16,482 nucleotides of DNA from contig JASBRM010000275.1 of NCBI GenBank assembly GCA_030149405.1, positions 1 to 16,482 of the forward strand, in the 5' to 3' direction. Below the pieces are notes generated by a model that searched no databases, had not been told where the DNA came from, and saw only the letters and a program-made list of their open reading frames with translations. Both the position numbers and the translations under genes were made by a program. The DNA is from Neptuniibacter sp. (GTDB lineage: Bacteria; Pseudomonadota; Gammaproteobacteria; Pseudomonadales; Balneatricaceae). This document shows, piece after piece, positions 1-7,069 of the stretch (position 1 is the stretch's first letter; every line of letters starts with the position of its first letter).

Positions 1-243
1 ATCCCAGTATTCTGCAGCAAAGTTGGCGGTATGCAGATAAATACCCAGCTTATCGCAAACGGCCTGAGCATCGGCTAGATCGTCTTTTGCAGTACAATAT
101 TCTGTGCCGTCATCCTCATCCCAGTTTTTCATAAACAGGCCTTCAACCTGATAACCCTGTTGCTGAAGCAGAAGGGCAGAGACTGATGAGTCGACACCGC
201 CAGACATACCAACGATAACTTTTGTTTTGCTTGGTTCAATCAT
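1..243 (-). CDS. mnmA: tRNA-specific 2-thiouridylase MnmA, N-terminal part (runs off window)
   Basis: MnmA makes the 2-thio group of the wobble uridine in tRNA-Lys, -Glu and -Gln in the cytoplasm, using ATP to adenylate the uridine and a persulfide sulfur. The 81 codons visible start at the ATG at 241-243 and continue past the window edge. The P-loop-like PP motif SGGVDSS lies at residues 14-20, followed by the family-typical [12 protein letters not shown] (residues 35-46) and an EYC-AKDD segment. The catalytic cysteines are mostly beyond the window, so activity cannot be judged. The gene starts 9 nt after the nudJ stop, the same order as nudJ-mnmA in Escherichia coli, so the two are probably co-transcribed. 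There is no strong Shine-Dalgarno sequence of its own, which fits translation coupled to nudJ. Confidence 0.95.
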   Translation of the reverse strand, partial: MIEPSKTKVIVGMSGGVDSSVSALLLQQQGYQVEGLFMKNWDEDDGTEYCTAKDDLADAQAVCDKLGIYLHTANFAAEYWD

Positions 244-252
244 GCTTTTGAA

Positions 253-699
253 TCAGTTTTGATATTCGTAAATGAGTTCGAGAGGGTACTTATTACCGGC
301 CAGGTAATCATCGATACACTTAAGCACCATAGGACTGCGCAACTTATTACCGAGTTGCTCAATTTCATCCCTTGATAACCATAAAGCGCGAATGATGCCT
401 TCATCCAACTTCAAATTCTGTTGATGGGAGAGCGCCTTTGCAGCGTAACAAGCACGATGGTAAGTCGTTCCATTACAGCCCTTGTATACATAAAAACCAA
501 TAAGATACTGTGGCTCCACTACCCAAGCTGTTTCTTCAAGTGCTTCTCTGCACGCTGCTTCAATAAAGGTCTCACCTTCTTCAATATGGCCAGCAGGTTG
601 ATTAAATACAATCTGACCCGATGATTCTTCCTCAACCAGGAGAAATTTACCTTCATTTTCAACGACTACAGCTACTGTCGCATGTGGATGCCAATCCAT
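253..699 (-). CDS. nudJ: NUDIX phosphatase NudJ
   Basis: NudJ-type NUDIX hydrolases remove phosphate from nucleoside di- and triphosphates; the E. coli enzyme also acts on the thiamine precursor HMP-PP. The 148-aa protein has the usual length and aligns by eye along its whole length with E. coli NudJ (HATVAVVV near the N-terminus, WNQPAGH-like FNQPAGH, YPLELIYEYQ near the end). The Nudix box spans residues 37-59 (G-x5-E-x7-REALEETAW): the REx2EE metal-binding core is intact, while the usual Gly after EE-x is Ala, which I believe is common in this subgroup. The ATG at 697-699 has a GAGGG-type ribosome binding site about 5 nt upstream. It is the first gene of a probable nudJ-mnmA transcript. 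Confidence 0.93.
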   Translation of the reverse strand: MDWHPHATVAVVVENEGKFLLVEEESSGQIVFNQPAGHIEEGETFIEAACREALEETAWVVEPQYLIGFYVYKGCNGTTYHRACYAAKALSHQQNLKLDEGIIRALWLSRDEIEQLGNKLRSPMVLKCIDDYLAGNKYPLELIYEYQN

Positions 700-722
700 C
701 CTTACCCTCTATTTATGCGCCA

Positions 723-750
723 ATTATCAAGCCGGCAACAATACCATCAA
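723..750 (-). promoter_or_regulatory. Candidate sigma70 promoter for nudJ-mnmA
   Basis: Read on the minus strand, TTGATG (745-750) is followed after 16 nt by GATAAT (723-728), five of six matches to the -10 consensus. It lies about 24 nt upstream of the nudJ ATG, leaving a short leader with the ribosome binding site. Supported by motif only. Confidence 0.4.
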
Positions 751-871
751 ACGCCTTTATTTGCAGTAATGCTGCCACCATATAAGCTATTAGTGTTAAC
801 AGGCCCTAGTATCAGTTTCTTAAAATGAATTAATGCTAAGATAGCAGCCATTCAATTCAGCGAGTAATGAA

Positions 872-1339
872 ATGCCTTCTACAGATATTATTGTCCAAGA
901 AGAAGATTTTAGTATTGGTAAACTCTCAGAAAGAGCCCGCTCCAACGATGCCAGCAATGGTGCACTGGTAACATTTACCGGCATGGTTAGAGAGCTCCAC
1001 CAACAAGAATCACCTCTGCAATCACTTTTTCTTGAACATTACCCCGGCATGACGGAAAAGGCTCTTAGTTCAATAGCAACTCAGGCCAGAGAAAAATGGC
1101 CAATAGGTAATGTCGTAATTTATCACCGCATTGGTGAACTCACTCTAAATGATAATATCGTTTTTGTTGGCGTTACGAGTGCTCACAGAGTTGCCGCATT
1201 TGAAGCCGCCCAATTCATCATGGACTATCTGAAACGCGACGCTCCTTTTTGGAAAAAAGAAATTACTTCAGAAGGTGAGAACTGGGTAGAACAAAAACAA
1301 AGCGACCTTGATGCCGCCAACAAATGGAACAGCAATTAG
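872..1339 (+). CDS. moaE: Molybdopterin synthase catalytic subunit MoaE
   Basis: MoaE transfers sulfur from the thiocarboxylated tail of MoaD to cyclic pyranopterin monophosphate, making molybdopterin, in the cytoplasm. The 155-aa protein matches the family in length and motifs: GALVTFTGMVR (residues 30-40), LEHYPGMTEKAL (54-65), HRIGEL (85-90), VGVTSAHR (99-106) and MDYLKRDAPFWKKE (117-130). The lysines at 121 and 128 correspond to the catalytic pair Lys119/Lys126 of the E. coli enzyme, so it should be active. The start is the ATG at 872; the upstream ribosome binding site is weak. Its partner gene moaD and other moa genes are not adjacent, so MoaD must come from elsewhere in the genome. Confidence 0.96.
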   Translation: MPSTDIIVQEEDFSIGKLSERARSNDASNGALVTFTGMVRELHQQESPLQSLFLEHYPGMTEKALSSIATQAREKWPIGNVVIYHRIGELTLNDNIVFVGVTSAHRVAAFEAAQFIMDYLKRDAPFWKKEITSEGENWVEQKQSDLDAANKWNSN

Positions 1340-1514
1340 TCTTAGCTCCCACATTTGTGTTTTTTCTGGCTCCTTATTTGCTTTTCTTAACCTTGCATCC
1401 CAATTCAATGTATTACTGTTCAATTTGCTCCCGCATAGTGCAAACCAGCATAACATTGAGTACACAGGGTTAAGACTCGCACCAACGACTAGCAAATAAT
1501 TATCCGGAGCCAAT

Positions 1515-1913
1515 ATGGATCTACCAATAATAGAAAGCTGCATGAGCAAGGAATTTGCAACCATTAAACCCGAAATGCCTGTTGCTGAGGCTTCACGCCA
1601 CCTGATAAAGAAACCTTTATTTGGCGGACCTGTAATTAACGACGACGGTACGCTGGCAGGTTGGATTTCAGAACAGGATTGTTTGAAGGTCACCATTCAG
1701 GTTGTCTATCTTAACCAAAGAGTTGCAACGGTATCTGAGATCATGAGCAAAGAAGTACTGACCGTAAAAGCTGATGACGATTTATTGAGCATTGCTCAAC
1801 AAATGCTGGATGCTAAACCGAAAGCTTATCCTGTCGTAAATAACAAAAATAAAGTGATCGGTGTCATTACGCGCCGCCATCTCCTAGATCAACTTGTTCA
1901 GCATATTGGTTAA
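1515..1913 (+). CDS. Two-CBS-domain protein
   Basis: This 132-aa protein is almost entirely a Bateman module: two tandem CBS domains at about residues 8-62 and 72-130. Each begins with a recognisable MSKE-type helix and threonine-valine strand (CMSKEFATIKPEM; IMSKEVLTVKADD) and each holds a hydrophobic-PVI/PVV-N strand followed by a G-x-I segment (GGPVINDDG; YPVVNNKNKVIGVITRR). CBS pairs usually bind adenosine nucleotides or SAM and act as sensors, either alone or on partner proteins. No effector domain is attached, so the partner is unknown. The start is well supported: ATG at 1515 with GGAG at 1504-1507. It follows moaE by 175 nt on the same strand; no functional tie to molybdopterin synthesis is evident. 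Confidence 0.88.
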   Translation: MDLPIIESCMSKEFATIKPEMPVAEASRHLIKKPLFGGPVINDDGTLAGWISEQDCLKVTIQVVYLNQRVATVSEIMSKEVLTVKADDDLLSIAQQMLDAKPKAYPVVNNKNKVIGVITRRHLLDQLVQHIG

Positions 1914-1927
1914 TACACGGATATAAA

Positions 1928-1977
1928 CAGGGGCAGGAAAAATAGACGGAGCCTATATTTTCTCCATTAAGCCCCTG
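1928..1977. repeat. Nested inverted repeat after CBS gene
   Basis: CAGGGGC (1928-1934) is complementary to GCCCCTG (1971-1977), and inside it GGAG (1948-1951) is complementary to CTCC (1962-1965). The 7-bp outer stem encloses 36 nt. No T-run follows on the plus strand, so it is not a standard intrinsic terminator. It could be a transcript-end structure or chance. Confidence 0.35.
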
Positions 1978-2242
1978 CATTGCCATGACTGCTGCTTCTT
2001 TTGCACGATGTAGCTTCCTACTATATTGAGCCCGACTTTTCGAGAACGTTCGGAACACTAGAAGGGAGAGGATAACCGCCACCAAAAAACCATACTTTTC
2101 AATATATTACCCCTTATATTAAATTAATGAGTTTAATAGCAACACATTAAAACACCCCGTATGAAAGATCATATAAAGTTTCCAATCATGTAATTTATTT
2201 GTAAAAAAAATCACATCAATTCTAAACTCTTTATATATCTCG

Positions 2243-2256
2243 CTGATTCAGATCAA
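2243..2256. promoter_or_regulatory. FNR/ANR-like box upstream of bacteriohemerythrin
   Basis: CTGATTCAGATCAA matches the FNR consensus TTGAT-N4-ATCAA at all but the first base. Its centre is about 70 nt upstream of the hemerythrin ATG. Placing it at the usual -41.5 activator position predicts transcription start near 2291, with the A/T-rich CAATAA (2281-2286) near the -10 place. Oxygen-responsive control would suit an oxygen-binding protein. Confidence 0.5.
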
Positions 2257-2319
2257 CCTCACACGTGAAGAAACGCTGCACAATAATCAGCCGATGCAAA
2301 ATAATAATCAGGAGCATCT

Positions 2320-2685
2320 ATGATCAACACCAGCGAACTGATCTGGCAGGATCAACAGCATCAGGTTTTATTTGAGCTCATAGACGAAATTAAAGCTGCG
2401 CATGTAGACAGCACCACATTTGCCCGCCTTAATGATTACGCAGAACACCACTTCCTCATGGAAGAAGCTTATATGAAGGAGCTTGGTTATCCTGAATATG
2501 ATTCCCACCTCAGTGCTCACAACAAATTCAGAACCGAACTACAGAGAATGATTGATGAGCATGACTGTTATGATGCAGGTTTAAGGGAGATGCTTTCGGC
2601 ATTTTTGTCGGAGTGGCTAAAACGACATATTTTTGGTGTCGACAAAAAACTCGAAGAGTACATTCTTAATTCTGAAAGAAAATAA
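2320..2685 (+). CDS. Single-domain bacteriohemerythrin
   Basis: Bacteriohemerythrins bind O2 reversibly at a non-haem diiron site in a four-helix bundle and serve in O2 delivery, storage or sensing. All seven expected iron ligands are visible in the family spacing: His14 (DQQH), His44 and Glu48 (HFLME), His63 and His67 (HLSAH), His103 and Asp108 (HIFGVD). At 121 aa it is slightly short because the N-terminal arm before the first ligand is only 13 residues, lacking the usual W-x4-SVG extension, although Trp9 remains. It is cytosolic, with no signal peptide or membrane segment. The ATG at 2320 has GGAG at 2311-2314. An FNR-like box lies about 70 nt upstream. Confidence 0.93.
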   Translation: MINTSELIWQDQQHQVLFELIDEIKAAHVDSTTFARLNDYAEHHFLMEEAYMKELGYPEYDSHLSAHNKFRTELQRMIDEHDCYDAGLREMLSAFLSEWLKRHIFGVDKKLEEYILNSERK

Positions 2686-2762
2686 TCAGCTTTAATAAAC
2701 TCTTGTTTTTACAATTGAATTCATCTAACTTCAGTTGCTTAAAACATGAATCGAGAAGACCT

Positions 2763-3149
2763 ATGCCATTAATAAGTATTAAGTCTTTACCGTTCGATAA
2801 TGACGTTGATGTACCAGGGATGATAAAAAGCATCACGGAAGATTTTGCTCGAAGAACGGATATCAGCATCGAGCACATCACAGTTACCTGGGAGTTTATA
2901 CCTCCTCGTCATTATGCTGTGGCTGGTTTGTTACCAGCAACCCAACCCCAAACCGGAAGTCACCCGGTCTTGGTTAATCTCCACGCACCCAGTTTTCATA
3001 AACAAGATGCCATCTCCACAATGCTCGAATGCCTGGCATTTTCTGTTTCTAAAAGAAGCGGGGTTGCGTATAGCAATATTTTCATCAGCTATCAGAAGGT
3101 CATGTCGGGCAATCTGTTTGATCGTGGCAAGATAGTCACCTGGAAATAA
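2763..3149 (+). CDS. Tautomerase-superfamily (DUF1904-like) protein
   Basis: I choose the ATG at 2763, which gives a 128-aa protein beginning MPLISI, over an in-frame ATG at 2703. The reason is that tautomerase-superfamily proteins use an N-terminal proline exposed after Met removal, and a purine-rich GAGAAG lies just upstream of 2763. The pattern MP-x-I followed by a helix with an acidic/basic face (MIKSITEDFARRTDISIEHITVTWEFI in outline) and a second beta-alpha-beta half ending in DRGKIVTW resembles the DUF1904 group of the 4-oxalocrotonate tautomerase fold. The substrate is unknown. It follows the hemerythrin gene by 77 nt on the same strand with no terminator seen, so the two may share a transcript. 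Family assignment is by eye and moderate. Confidence 0.7.
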   Translation: MPLISIKSLPFDNDVDVPGMIKSITEDFARRTDISIEHITVTWEFIPPRHYAVAGLLPATQPQTGSHPVLVNLHAPSFHKQDAISTMLECLAFSVSKRSGVAYSNIFISYQKVMSGNLFDRGKIVTWK

Positions 3150-3164
3150 CGGCCACCAAAACTT

Positions 3165-3824
3165 TTAAATCAGATCTACAACAGCATTAAAGGCGATAAT
3201 CACTCTGTCCTGTTCACCGAAATAGGGCAGAGCTGAATGCTTAAGATAGGATGGAAACAGTACTATCTGCCCCTCAACAGGCTCAAAATCCCAAAACCCA
3301 TGCTGACTTATATAGGCTGTTCCAGCATCAGAATAGTGTTCAGCATTAACCCTTGGGTCATAGAATCGGTTCACACCATTACGCATGCCTAAATCACTTT
3401 CACCTGGACTGAGATAATAGATACCGCACCAGGAGCAATTCGGATGTGAATGGACATCATGGTAACCACCATTTTTGGTCACGTGAAACCAAGATTCGAT
3501 GATCGTAGCATCACCTTCTGCACCTTCAGGCCAGAAGTCGCTATTAACCTCAGTTGCGACTGCAGACAGCAACTCTTCCAGCATTCTCCGCAACTCGATA
3601 ATTACCGGTTCCTGCGCCTCAAGAAAACAGAGTTTACTTTCACTGAGCTGATGCTTCGCCGTGATAGCCACTTCGCTGGCAATCTCTGCATTTTGATTTT
3701 CAACATACTGATCTATGTATTGAAGAAGTTCGCTTTTTAAAAATTCATGATCAGGATTAGAAGTGACGAACAGTGGTGAAGACCAAGCCTGTATAGGCTC
3801 AATCATTGGAGCATCGTAAGACAT
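3165..3824 (-). CDS. Putative 2OG-Fe(II) oxygenase
   Basis: The 219-aa protein looks like the small 2-oxoglutarate/Fe(II) oxygenase group often annotated 2OG-FeII_Oxy_5 (TIGR02466-like). The core holds a SWFHVTKNGGYHDVHSHPN strand-turn (residues 111-129), a GIYYLSPG strand (134-141), the late GQIVLFPSYLKHSALPY segment (185-201) and DRVIIAFN (206-213). Likely metal ligands are a His from H125-S-H127 and the distal His196, with Arg207 placed to bind 2-oxoglutarate. The usual HxD Asp appears replaced by His in this group. The substrate is unknown; members hydroxylate proteins or small molecules. The start at 3822-3824 has no clear ribosome binding site, and Met7 is a possible alternative. It converges on the tautomerase gene with a 15-nt gap. 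Confidence 0.75.
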   Translation of the reverse strand: MSYDAPMIEPIQAWSSPLFVTSNPDHEFLKSELLQYIDQYVENQNAEIASEVAITAKHQLSESKLCFLEAQEPVIIELRRMLEELLSAVATEVNSDFWPEGAEGDATIIESWFHVTKNGGYHDVHSHPNCSWCGIYYLSPGESDLGMRNGVNRFYDPRVNAEHYSDAGTAYISQHGFWDFEPVEGQIVLFPSYLKHSALPYFGEQDRVIIAFNAVVDLI

Positions 3825-3884
3825 ACCGAATAACCATAAAGAGTTTTGTGTATTCTAGCGTCCCGTCTTTTCAACGCAAAGAAA

Positions 3885-4679
3885 CTATTTAAGAGGGCCT
3901 GATGAGCCAATCCAGCTCACTTCAAGCTCATAAGAAATTGATCGAGCCAAACCATCAAGATCAGGGAATAATGTCGCGTTAGTGATGTTCATCCTGTAAA
4001 GCGCTTCCATAGCTTCTGTTCTTATTTCAGGTGCCAGGATAATTTTAACCAACAGCGGCTGCTCGTAAATATAGTTATTTAACAGCTCTTCGACAGACAC
4101 ATCTACCTGACCAGGCAGCATAAATGTTCCCGCCTGAGCCACAATCCTTCTATCCATAGTCCACGGCTCACCCGGCCATACGACCGGATAATCATTCGAG
4201 AAATAATACTTACTCAACGCATCTTTATTACGTGGATCTATCGCTTCACGGGTGAGTTCTGGAAAACCTGGCGGTGTCGCTTCATGCCAAAGAGCAGGGG
4301 TGTTAACTGCGTATACTGCTGCAGGCGTTGAACAAGACTGCAAAGCAAAATAGCTGGCAACATAAGGTGATTTTGTAAAATCCAGTAGTCGGGTAGGCGC
4401 GCCATGGTGCTGCATCAGGGCTAAGCACCTGAAGTCGTCAGATAATGATGATGTATCATTTAGAAAATAATGGGCCTTACGCTTAAACACCCGAAAGGCC
4501 CTACCTTCCCTTTCTTCCCACATTGGCTCAGGCACAAACTGTTTTAATCTCCGCGTTAGAGAGCTTTCTAACACCCAGTCTGCGTCACGCTGCCCCCTGA
4601 AAGCCCAACCCCGCAAATCTTCAGATTCAACCAGCTGTAAAAACTCTTTCCAGCTATCAACTTTATAAACCTGCGTCAT
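3885..4679 (-). CDS. FRG-domain protein
   Basis: This 264-aa protein is a full-length stand-alone FRG domain. It shows the naming motif FRGQ at residues 27-30 followed by an S-S-L-x-R strand (39-43), the core MQHHGAPTRLLDFTKSP (89-105) with VASYFAL behind it, QAGTFMLPG (182-190) and the terminal LFPDLDGLARSI (237-248). The biochemical activity of FRG proteins is not established to my knowledge; they are often found in accessory regions and sometimes beside defence genes or in phages. Here no restriction, toxin or integrase gene adjoins it. The ATG at 4677-4679 has GGAG about 9 nt upstream. It may be transcribed alone; the oxygenase gene starts 60 nt downstream on the same strand. Confidence 0.88.
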   Translation of the reverse strand: MTQVYKVDSWKEFLQLVESEDLRGWAFRGQRDADWVLESSLTRRLKQFVPEPMWEEREGRAFRVFKRKAHYFLNDTSSLSDDFRCLALMQHHGAPTRLLDFTKSPYVASYFALQSCSTPAAVYAVNTPALWHEATPPGFPELTREAIDPRNKDALSKYYFSNDYPVVWPGEPWTMDRRIVAQAGTFMLPGQVDVSVEELLNNYIYEQPLLVKIILAPEIRTEAMEALYRMNITNATLFPDLDGLARSISYELEVSWIGSSGPLK

Positions 4680-4988
4680 AACGAATTACTCCGGACACCA
4701 TGCAATTACGTACTTATATTAATAACGACATCAGTATAAGGATTGCTTGTTGCAAACAAATTATCAATTAATCAATAGGTTAGAAAACGAAATTTAGCGC
4801 AAAAATTAGCATTAGCAAAAAGCGATGTTTATTACTGTTCGCGCTATGTAGTACTAAATAAGTAATTCTTCAATGCCAAGGGATGATACCTGTGTTTCGG
4901 AGGGGATGGCTAATATTGATCTGTAAAGTAACCTAATACCGCACAATAAAAATCTGAGGCGGTTTATAACGATAAAAGAGGCACTTAG
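4680..4988 (+). promoter_or_regulatory. Divergent intergenic region between FRG gene and exaC
   Basis: The 309-nt gap must hold the promoters of both divergent genes. It is AT-rich, with three TTAGC repeats at 4794-4798, 4806-4810 and 4812-4816 interleaved with GCAAAA tracts, and an imperfect dyad around TTGTTGCAAACAA at 4748-4760. A possible -35 TTGATC lies at 4916-4921 but no well-spaced -10 goes with it. The exaC ribosome binding site AGAGG is just before the start at 4989. Confidence 0.4.
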
Positions 4989-6512
4989 ATGACCATTTAC
5001 GCTAAGCCGGGTACAGAAGGCTCTGTTGTTACATTTAAAGAACGCTATGGAAACTTCATTAACGGTGAGTGGGTCGCTCCTGTTAATGGCCAGTACTTCA
5101 CTAACCATACCCCTGTTACTGGTGAAGCTGTTTGTGAAATCCCACGCTCTGATTCAGCAGATATCGAAAAAGCTCTGGACGCTGCACACGCAGCACAGAT
5201 GACTTGGGGTAAAACTTCTCCAATCGAGCGTCAGAACGTTCTGTTGAAAGTTGCTGACCTGATCGAAGCTAACCTGGAAAAACTGGCAGTATCTGAAACT
5301 TGGGATAACGGTAAAGCTGTACGTGAAACACTGGCTGCTGACGTTCCACTATCTGCTGATCACTTCCGTTACTTCGCTGGCTGCATCCGCTCCCAGGAAG
5401 GTTCTATCGGTGAGATCGACGAGACGACTGTTGCATACCACTTCCATGAGCCACTAGGTGTTGTTGGCCAGATCATCCCATGGAACTTCCCACTGCTGAT
5501 GGCTGCATGGAAAATCGCACCAGCACTGGCTGCAGGTAACTCAATCGTACTGAAACCAGCAGAAGCAACTCCACTATCTATTCTTATTCTGCTTGAATGC
5601 ATCGCAGAAGCTCTGCCACCAGGCGTACTGAACGTTGTTAACGGTTTCGGTGGCGAAGCTGGCCAGGCTCTGGCATCAAGCACTCGTATCGCTAAGATCG
5701 CATTCACAGGTTCTACACCTGTAGGTTCTCACATCATGAAGTGTGCTGCAGAGAACATCATCCCATCTACTACTGAGCTGGGCGGTAAGTCTCCAAACGT
5801 TTACTTCAATGACGTTATGGATCAGGACGACGAGTTCGTAAGCAAAGCAGTTGAAGGTGCGGTACTGGCATTCTTCAACCAGGGTGAAGTATGTACTTGT
5901 CCATCACGCCTACTGGTTCAGGAAGATATCGCAGATGCATTCCTGGCTAAAGTTGTTGACCGTATCGGCCAGATTAAACGTGGTAACCCACTTGATACTG
6001 ACACTATGGTTGGCGCACAGGCTTCTCAGGAGCAGTTCGATAAGATCCTGGGCTACATCGACATCGGTCGTGAAGAGGGCGCTGAAGTCCTGACTGGCGG
6101 CGGTATCGAGAAACTGGAAGGCGACTACGGTAACGGCTACTACATCAAGCCAACTCTTCTGAAAGGTACAAACGACATGCGCGTTTTCCAGGAAGAGATC
6201 TTTGGCCCAGTAGTTTCTGTAACTACATTTAAAGATGAAGCTGAAGCACTGGCTATCGCTAACGACACTGAATTCGGTCTTGGTGCAGGCGTATGGTCTC
6301 GCGACACTAACATCGCTTACCGCATGGGTCGTGGCATCCAGGCTGGTCGAGTATGGATGAACTGCTACCACCTGTACCCAGCACATGCTGCATTCGGTGG
6401 TTACAAGAAGTCTGGTGTAGGCCGTGAAACTCACAAGATGATTCTTGATCACTACCAGCAGACTAAAAACATGCTGGTTAGTTACAGCGAAAGTCCACTG
6501 GGCTTTTTCTAA
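4989..6512 (+). CDS. exaC: NAD(P)-dependent aldehyde dehydrogenase, ExaC/AldB type
   Basis: This enzyme oxidises acetaldehyde and related short aldehydes to carboxylates; ExaC serves ethanol oxidation in Pseudomonas and AldB is the E. coli counterpart. The 507-aa protein matches AldB end to end by eye ([13 protein letters not shown] near the start, the closing [12 protein letters not shown]). Catalytic features are complete: Asn166 in IIPWNFPL, the nucleotide-binding strand with GSTPVG (241-246), the general base Glu263 in TELGGKSPN, and the nucleophile Cys302 in [12 protein letters not shown]. The start ATG has AGAGG about 8 nt upstream. Codon use is strikingly biased (CTG, GCT/GCA, ATC, AAC, GGT, CGT) compared with neighbours, which suggests very high expression. 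A strong terminator follows, so it is probably monocistronic. Symbol aldB would be equally defensible. Confidence 0.93.
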   Translation: MTIYAKPGTEGSVVTFKERYGNFINGEWVAPVNGQYFTNHTPVTGEAVCEIPRSDSADIEKALDAAHAAQMTWGKTSPIERQNVLLKVADLIEANLEKLAVSETWDNGKAVRETLAADVPLSADHFRYFAGCIRSQEGSIGEIDETTVAYHFHEPLGVVGQIIPWNFPLLMAAWKIAPALAAGNSIVLKPAEATPLSILILLECIAEALPPGVLNVVNGFGGEAGQALASSTRIAKIAFTGSTPVGSHIMKCAAENIIPSTTELGGKSPNVYFNDVMDQDDEFVSKAVEGAVLAFFNQGEVCTCPSRLLVQEDIADAFLAKVVDRIGQIKRGNPLDTDTMVGAQASQEQFDKILGYIDIGREEGAEVLTGGGIEKLEGDYGNGYYIKPTLLKGTNDMRVFQEEIFGPVVSVTTFKDEAEALAIANDTEFGLGAGVWSRDTNIAYRMGRGIQAGRVWMNCYHLYPAHAAFGGYKKSGVGRETHKMILDHYQQTKNMLVSYSESPLGFF

Positions 6513-6525
6513 TAGAAGCTGGTTA

Positions 6526-6553
6526 GGAAGCTTGCAGCATTATGCAGGCTTCC
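6526..6553 (+). repeat. First 3'UTR hairpin after exaC
   Basis: GGAAGCTTGCA (6526-6536) pairs with TGCAGGCTTCC (6543-6553), an 11-bp stem with one G-U pair and a 6-nt loop. No T-run follows. It is 14 nt after the exaC stop and may protect the mRNA end or assist termination. Confidence 0.6.
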
Positions 6554-6560
6554 ACCCCGT

Positions 6561-6578
6561 AAGCTATTCATGTAGCTT
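6561..6578 (+). repeat. Second 3'UTR hairpin after exaC
   Basis: AAGCTA (6561-6566) pairs with TAGCTT (6573-6578) around a 6-nt loop. It sits between the 11-bp hairpin and the GC-rich terminator, giving three stem-loops in a row. Confidence 0.45.
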
Positions 6579-6591
6579 CTTGCGTTTGATT

Positions 6592-6616
6592 GCGGCCCCT
6601 TACGGGCCGCTTTTTT
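6592..6616 (+). terminator. Intrinsic terminator of exaC
   Basis: GCGGCCC (6592-6598), a 5-nt loop CTTAC, and GGGCCGC (6604-6610) form a perfect 7-bp GC-rich stem directly followed by six T (6611-6616). This is a textbook rho-independent terminator for plus-strand transcripts. Confidence 0.92.
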
Positions 6617-7069
6617 ATGCCTCAACAAAACATACAAACTTTTTTCATCACATCCTACGAGATATAGAATCAACACCTCAACATGCAGCACCCTAAATAC
6701 CACATCAGCAGCTTTGTTGTTTAGGATGGTTACTCATACCAGAAAGTTTCATTACCAAATACAAAGCACATTCAAACCAAGCTCGGTACTGGCCAAAGAT
6801 CACACCCAATAACAGAAGTATCAAAAACCAAAAATAGCTTATGCATAGAAACCCGCCCTAAATGATTCACTGCATTGCGCACCCATATATAAAGCACAAT
6901 CTAGTAGTTACTGGGTTTTTGAGTGATTCACCAGGTGAAAACGAGTACAAAGCTGGATTAAACATTAGGAAGGTAAGAGCGGCATTCCATCGCCAACCAG
7001 AGTGTTCGTATCCCTGAATTGACAAACATTTTATGCCTTTAACATTAACCAAGTATGAAAATTGCATGG
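6617..7069. other. Convergent spacer, possible dispersed repeat in its right part
   Basis: This 453-nt gap lies between two converging genes, so it needs no promoter. I see no convincing gene. A 66-codon minus-strand reading frame (6867-7067) begins 2 nt after the stop of the lipoate-ligase-like gene without its own ribosome binding site. Its Trp/Phe/Pro-rich predicted peptide (HSGWRWNAALTF, FSPGESLKNPVTT) matches no family I can name. A 13-bp palindrome TTCACCAGGTGAA sits at 6927-6939. I have an unverified impression of having seen this peptide pattern as short hypothetical proteins in several marine gammaproteobacteria, which would fit a dispersed non-coding repeat rather than a gene. Confidence 0.35.

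Larger units (their letters stand above)
1914..2319 (+). other. Spacer between CBS gene and bacteriohemerythrin
   Basis: This 406-nt stretch has no convincing gene. It contains a nested inverted repeat just after the CBS stop codon (1928-1977), an 8-bp palindrome GAACGTTC at 2044-2051, a strongly AT-rich block from about 2095 to 2240, and an FNR-like box at 2243-2256. The last part is most likely the promoter region of the downstream hemerythrin gene. Confidence 0.6.

Noticed and set aside
253..699. Nudix box with Ala instead of the final Gly as a sign of an inactive enzyme
   Set aside because: The catalytic REx2EE core is intact and similar NudJ sequences carry this change.
1340..1380. Terminator after moaE (CACA-TT-TGTG then T6)
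   Set aside because: The stem is only 4 bp with a 2-nt loop, too weak and too tight to form.
1268..1696. 142-codon minus-strand frame across moaE and the CBS gene
   Set aside because: It overlaps two well-supported genes on the opposite strand and has no recognisable domain.
1867..2085. 72-codon minus-strand frame with a hydrophobic start and C-rich end
   Set aside because: It begins with TTG, has no ribosome binding site, overlaps the CBS gene 3' end and resembles no family.
4900..4925. Possible sigma54 promoter (GGATGGC...TTGAT) before exaC
   Set aside because: The GG and GC elements are not at the required 10-nt spacing and the -12 GC is absent.
5910..6452. 180-codon minus-strand frame inside exaC
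   Set aside because: It is an antisense shadow caused by the strong codon bias of exaC; the peptide has no family features.
6890..7060. Integron attC-like site
   Set aside because: No paired core sites (GTTRRRY with its inverse) or integrase gene could be found; only a short central palindrome is present.
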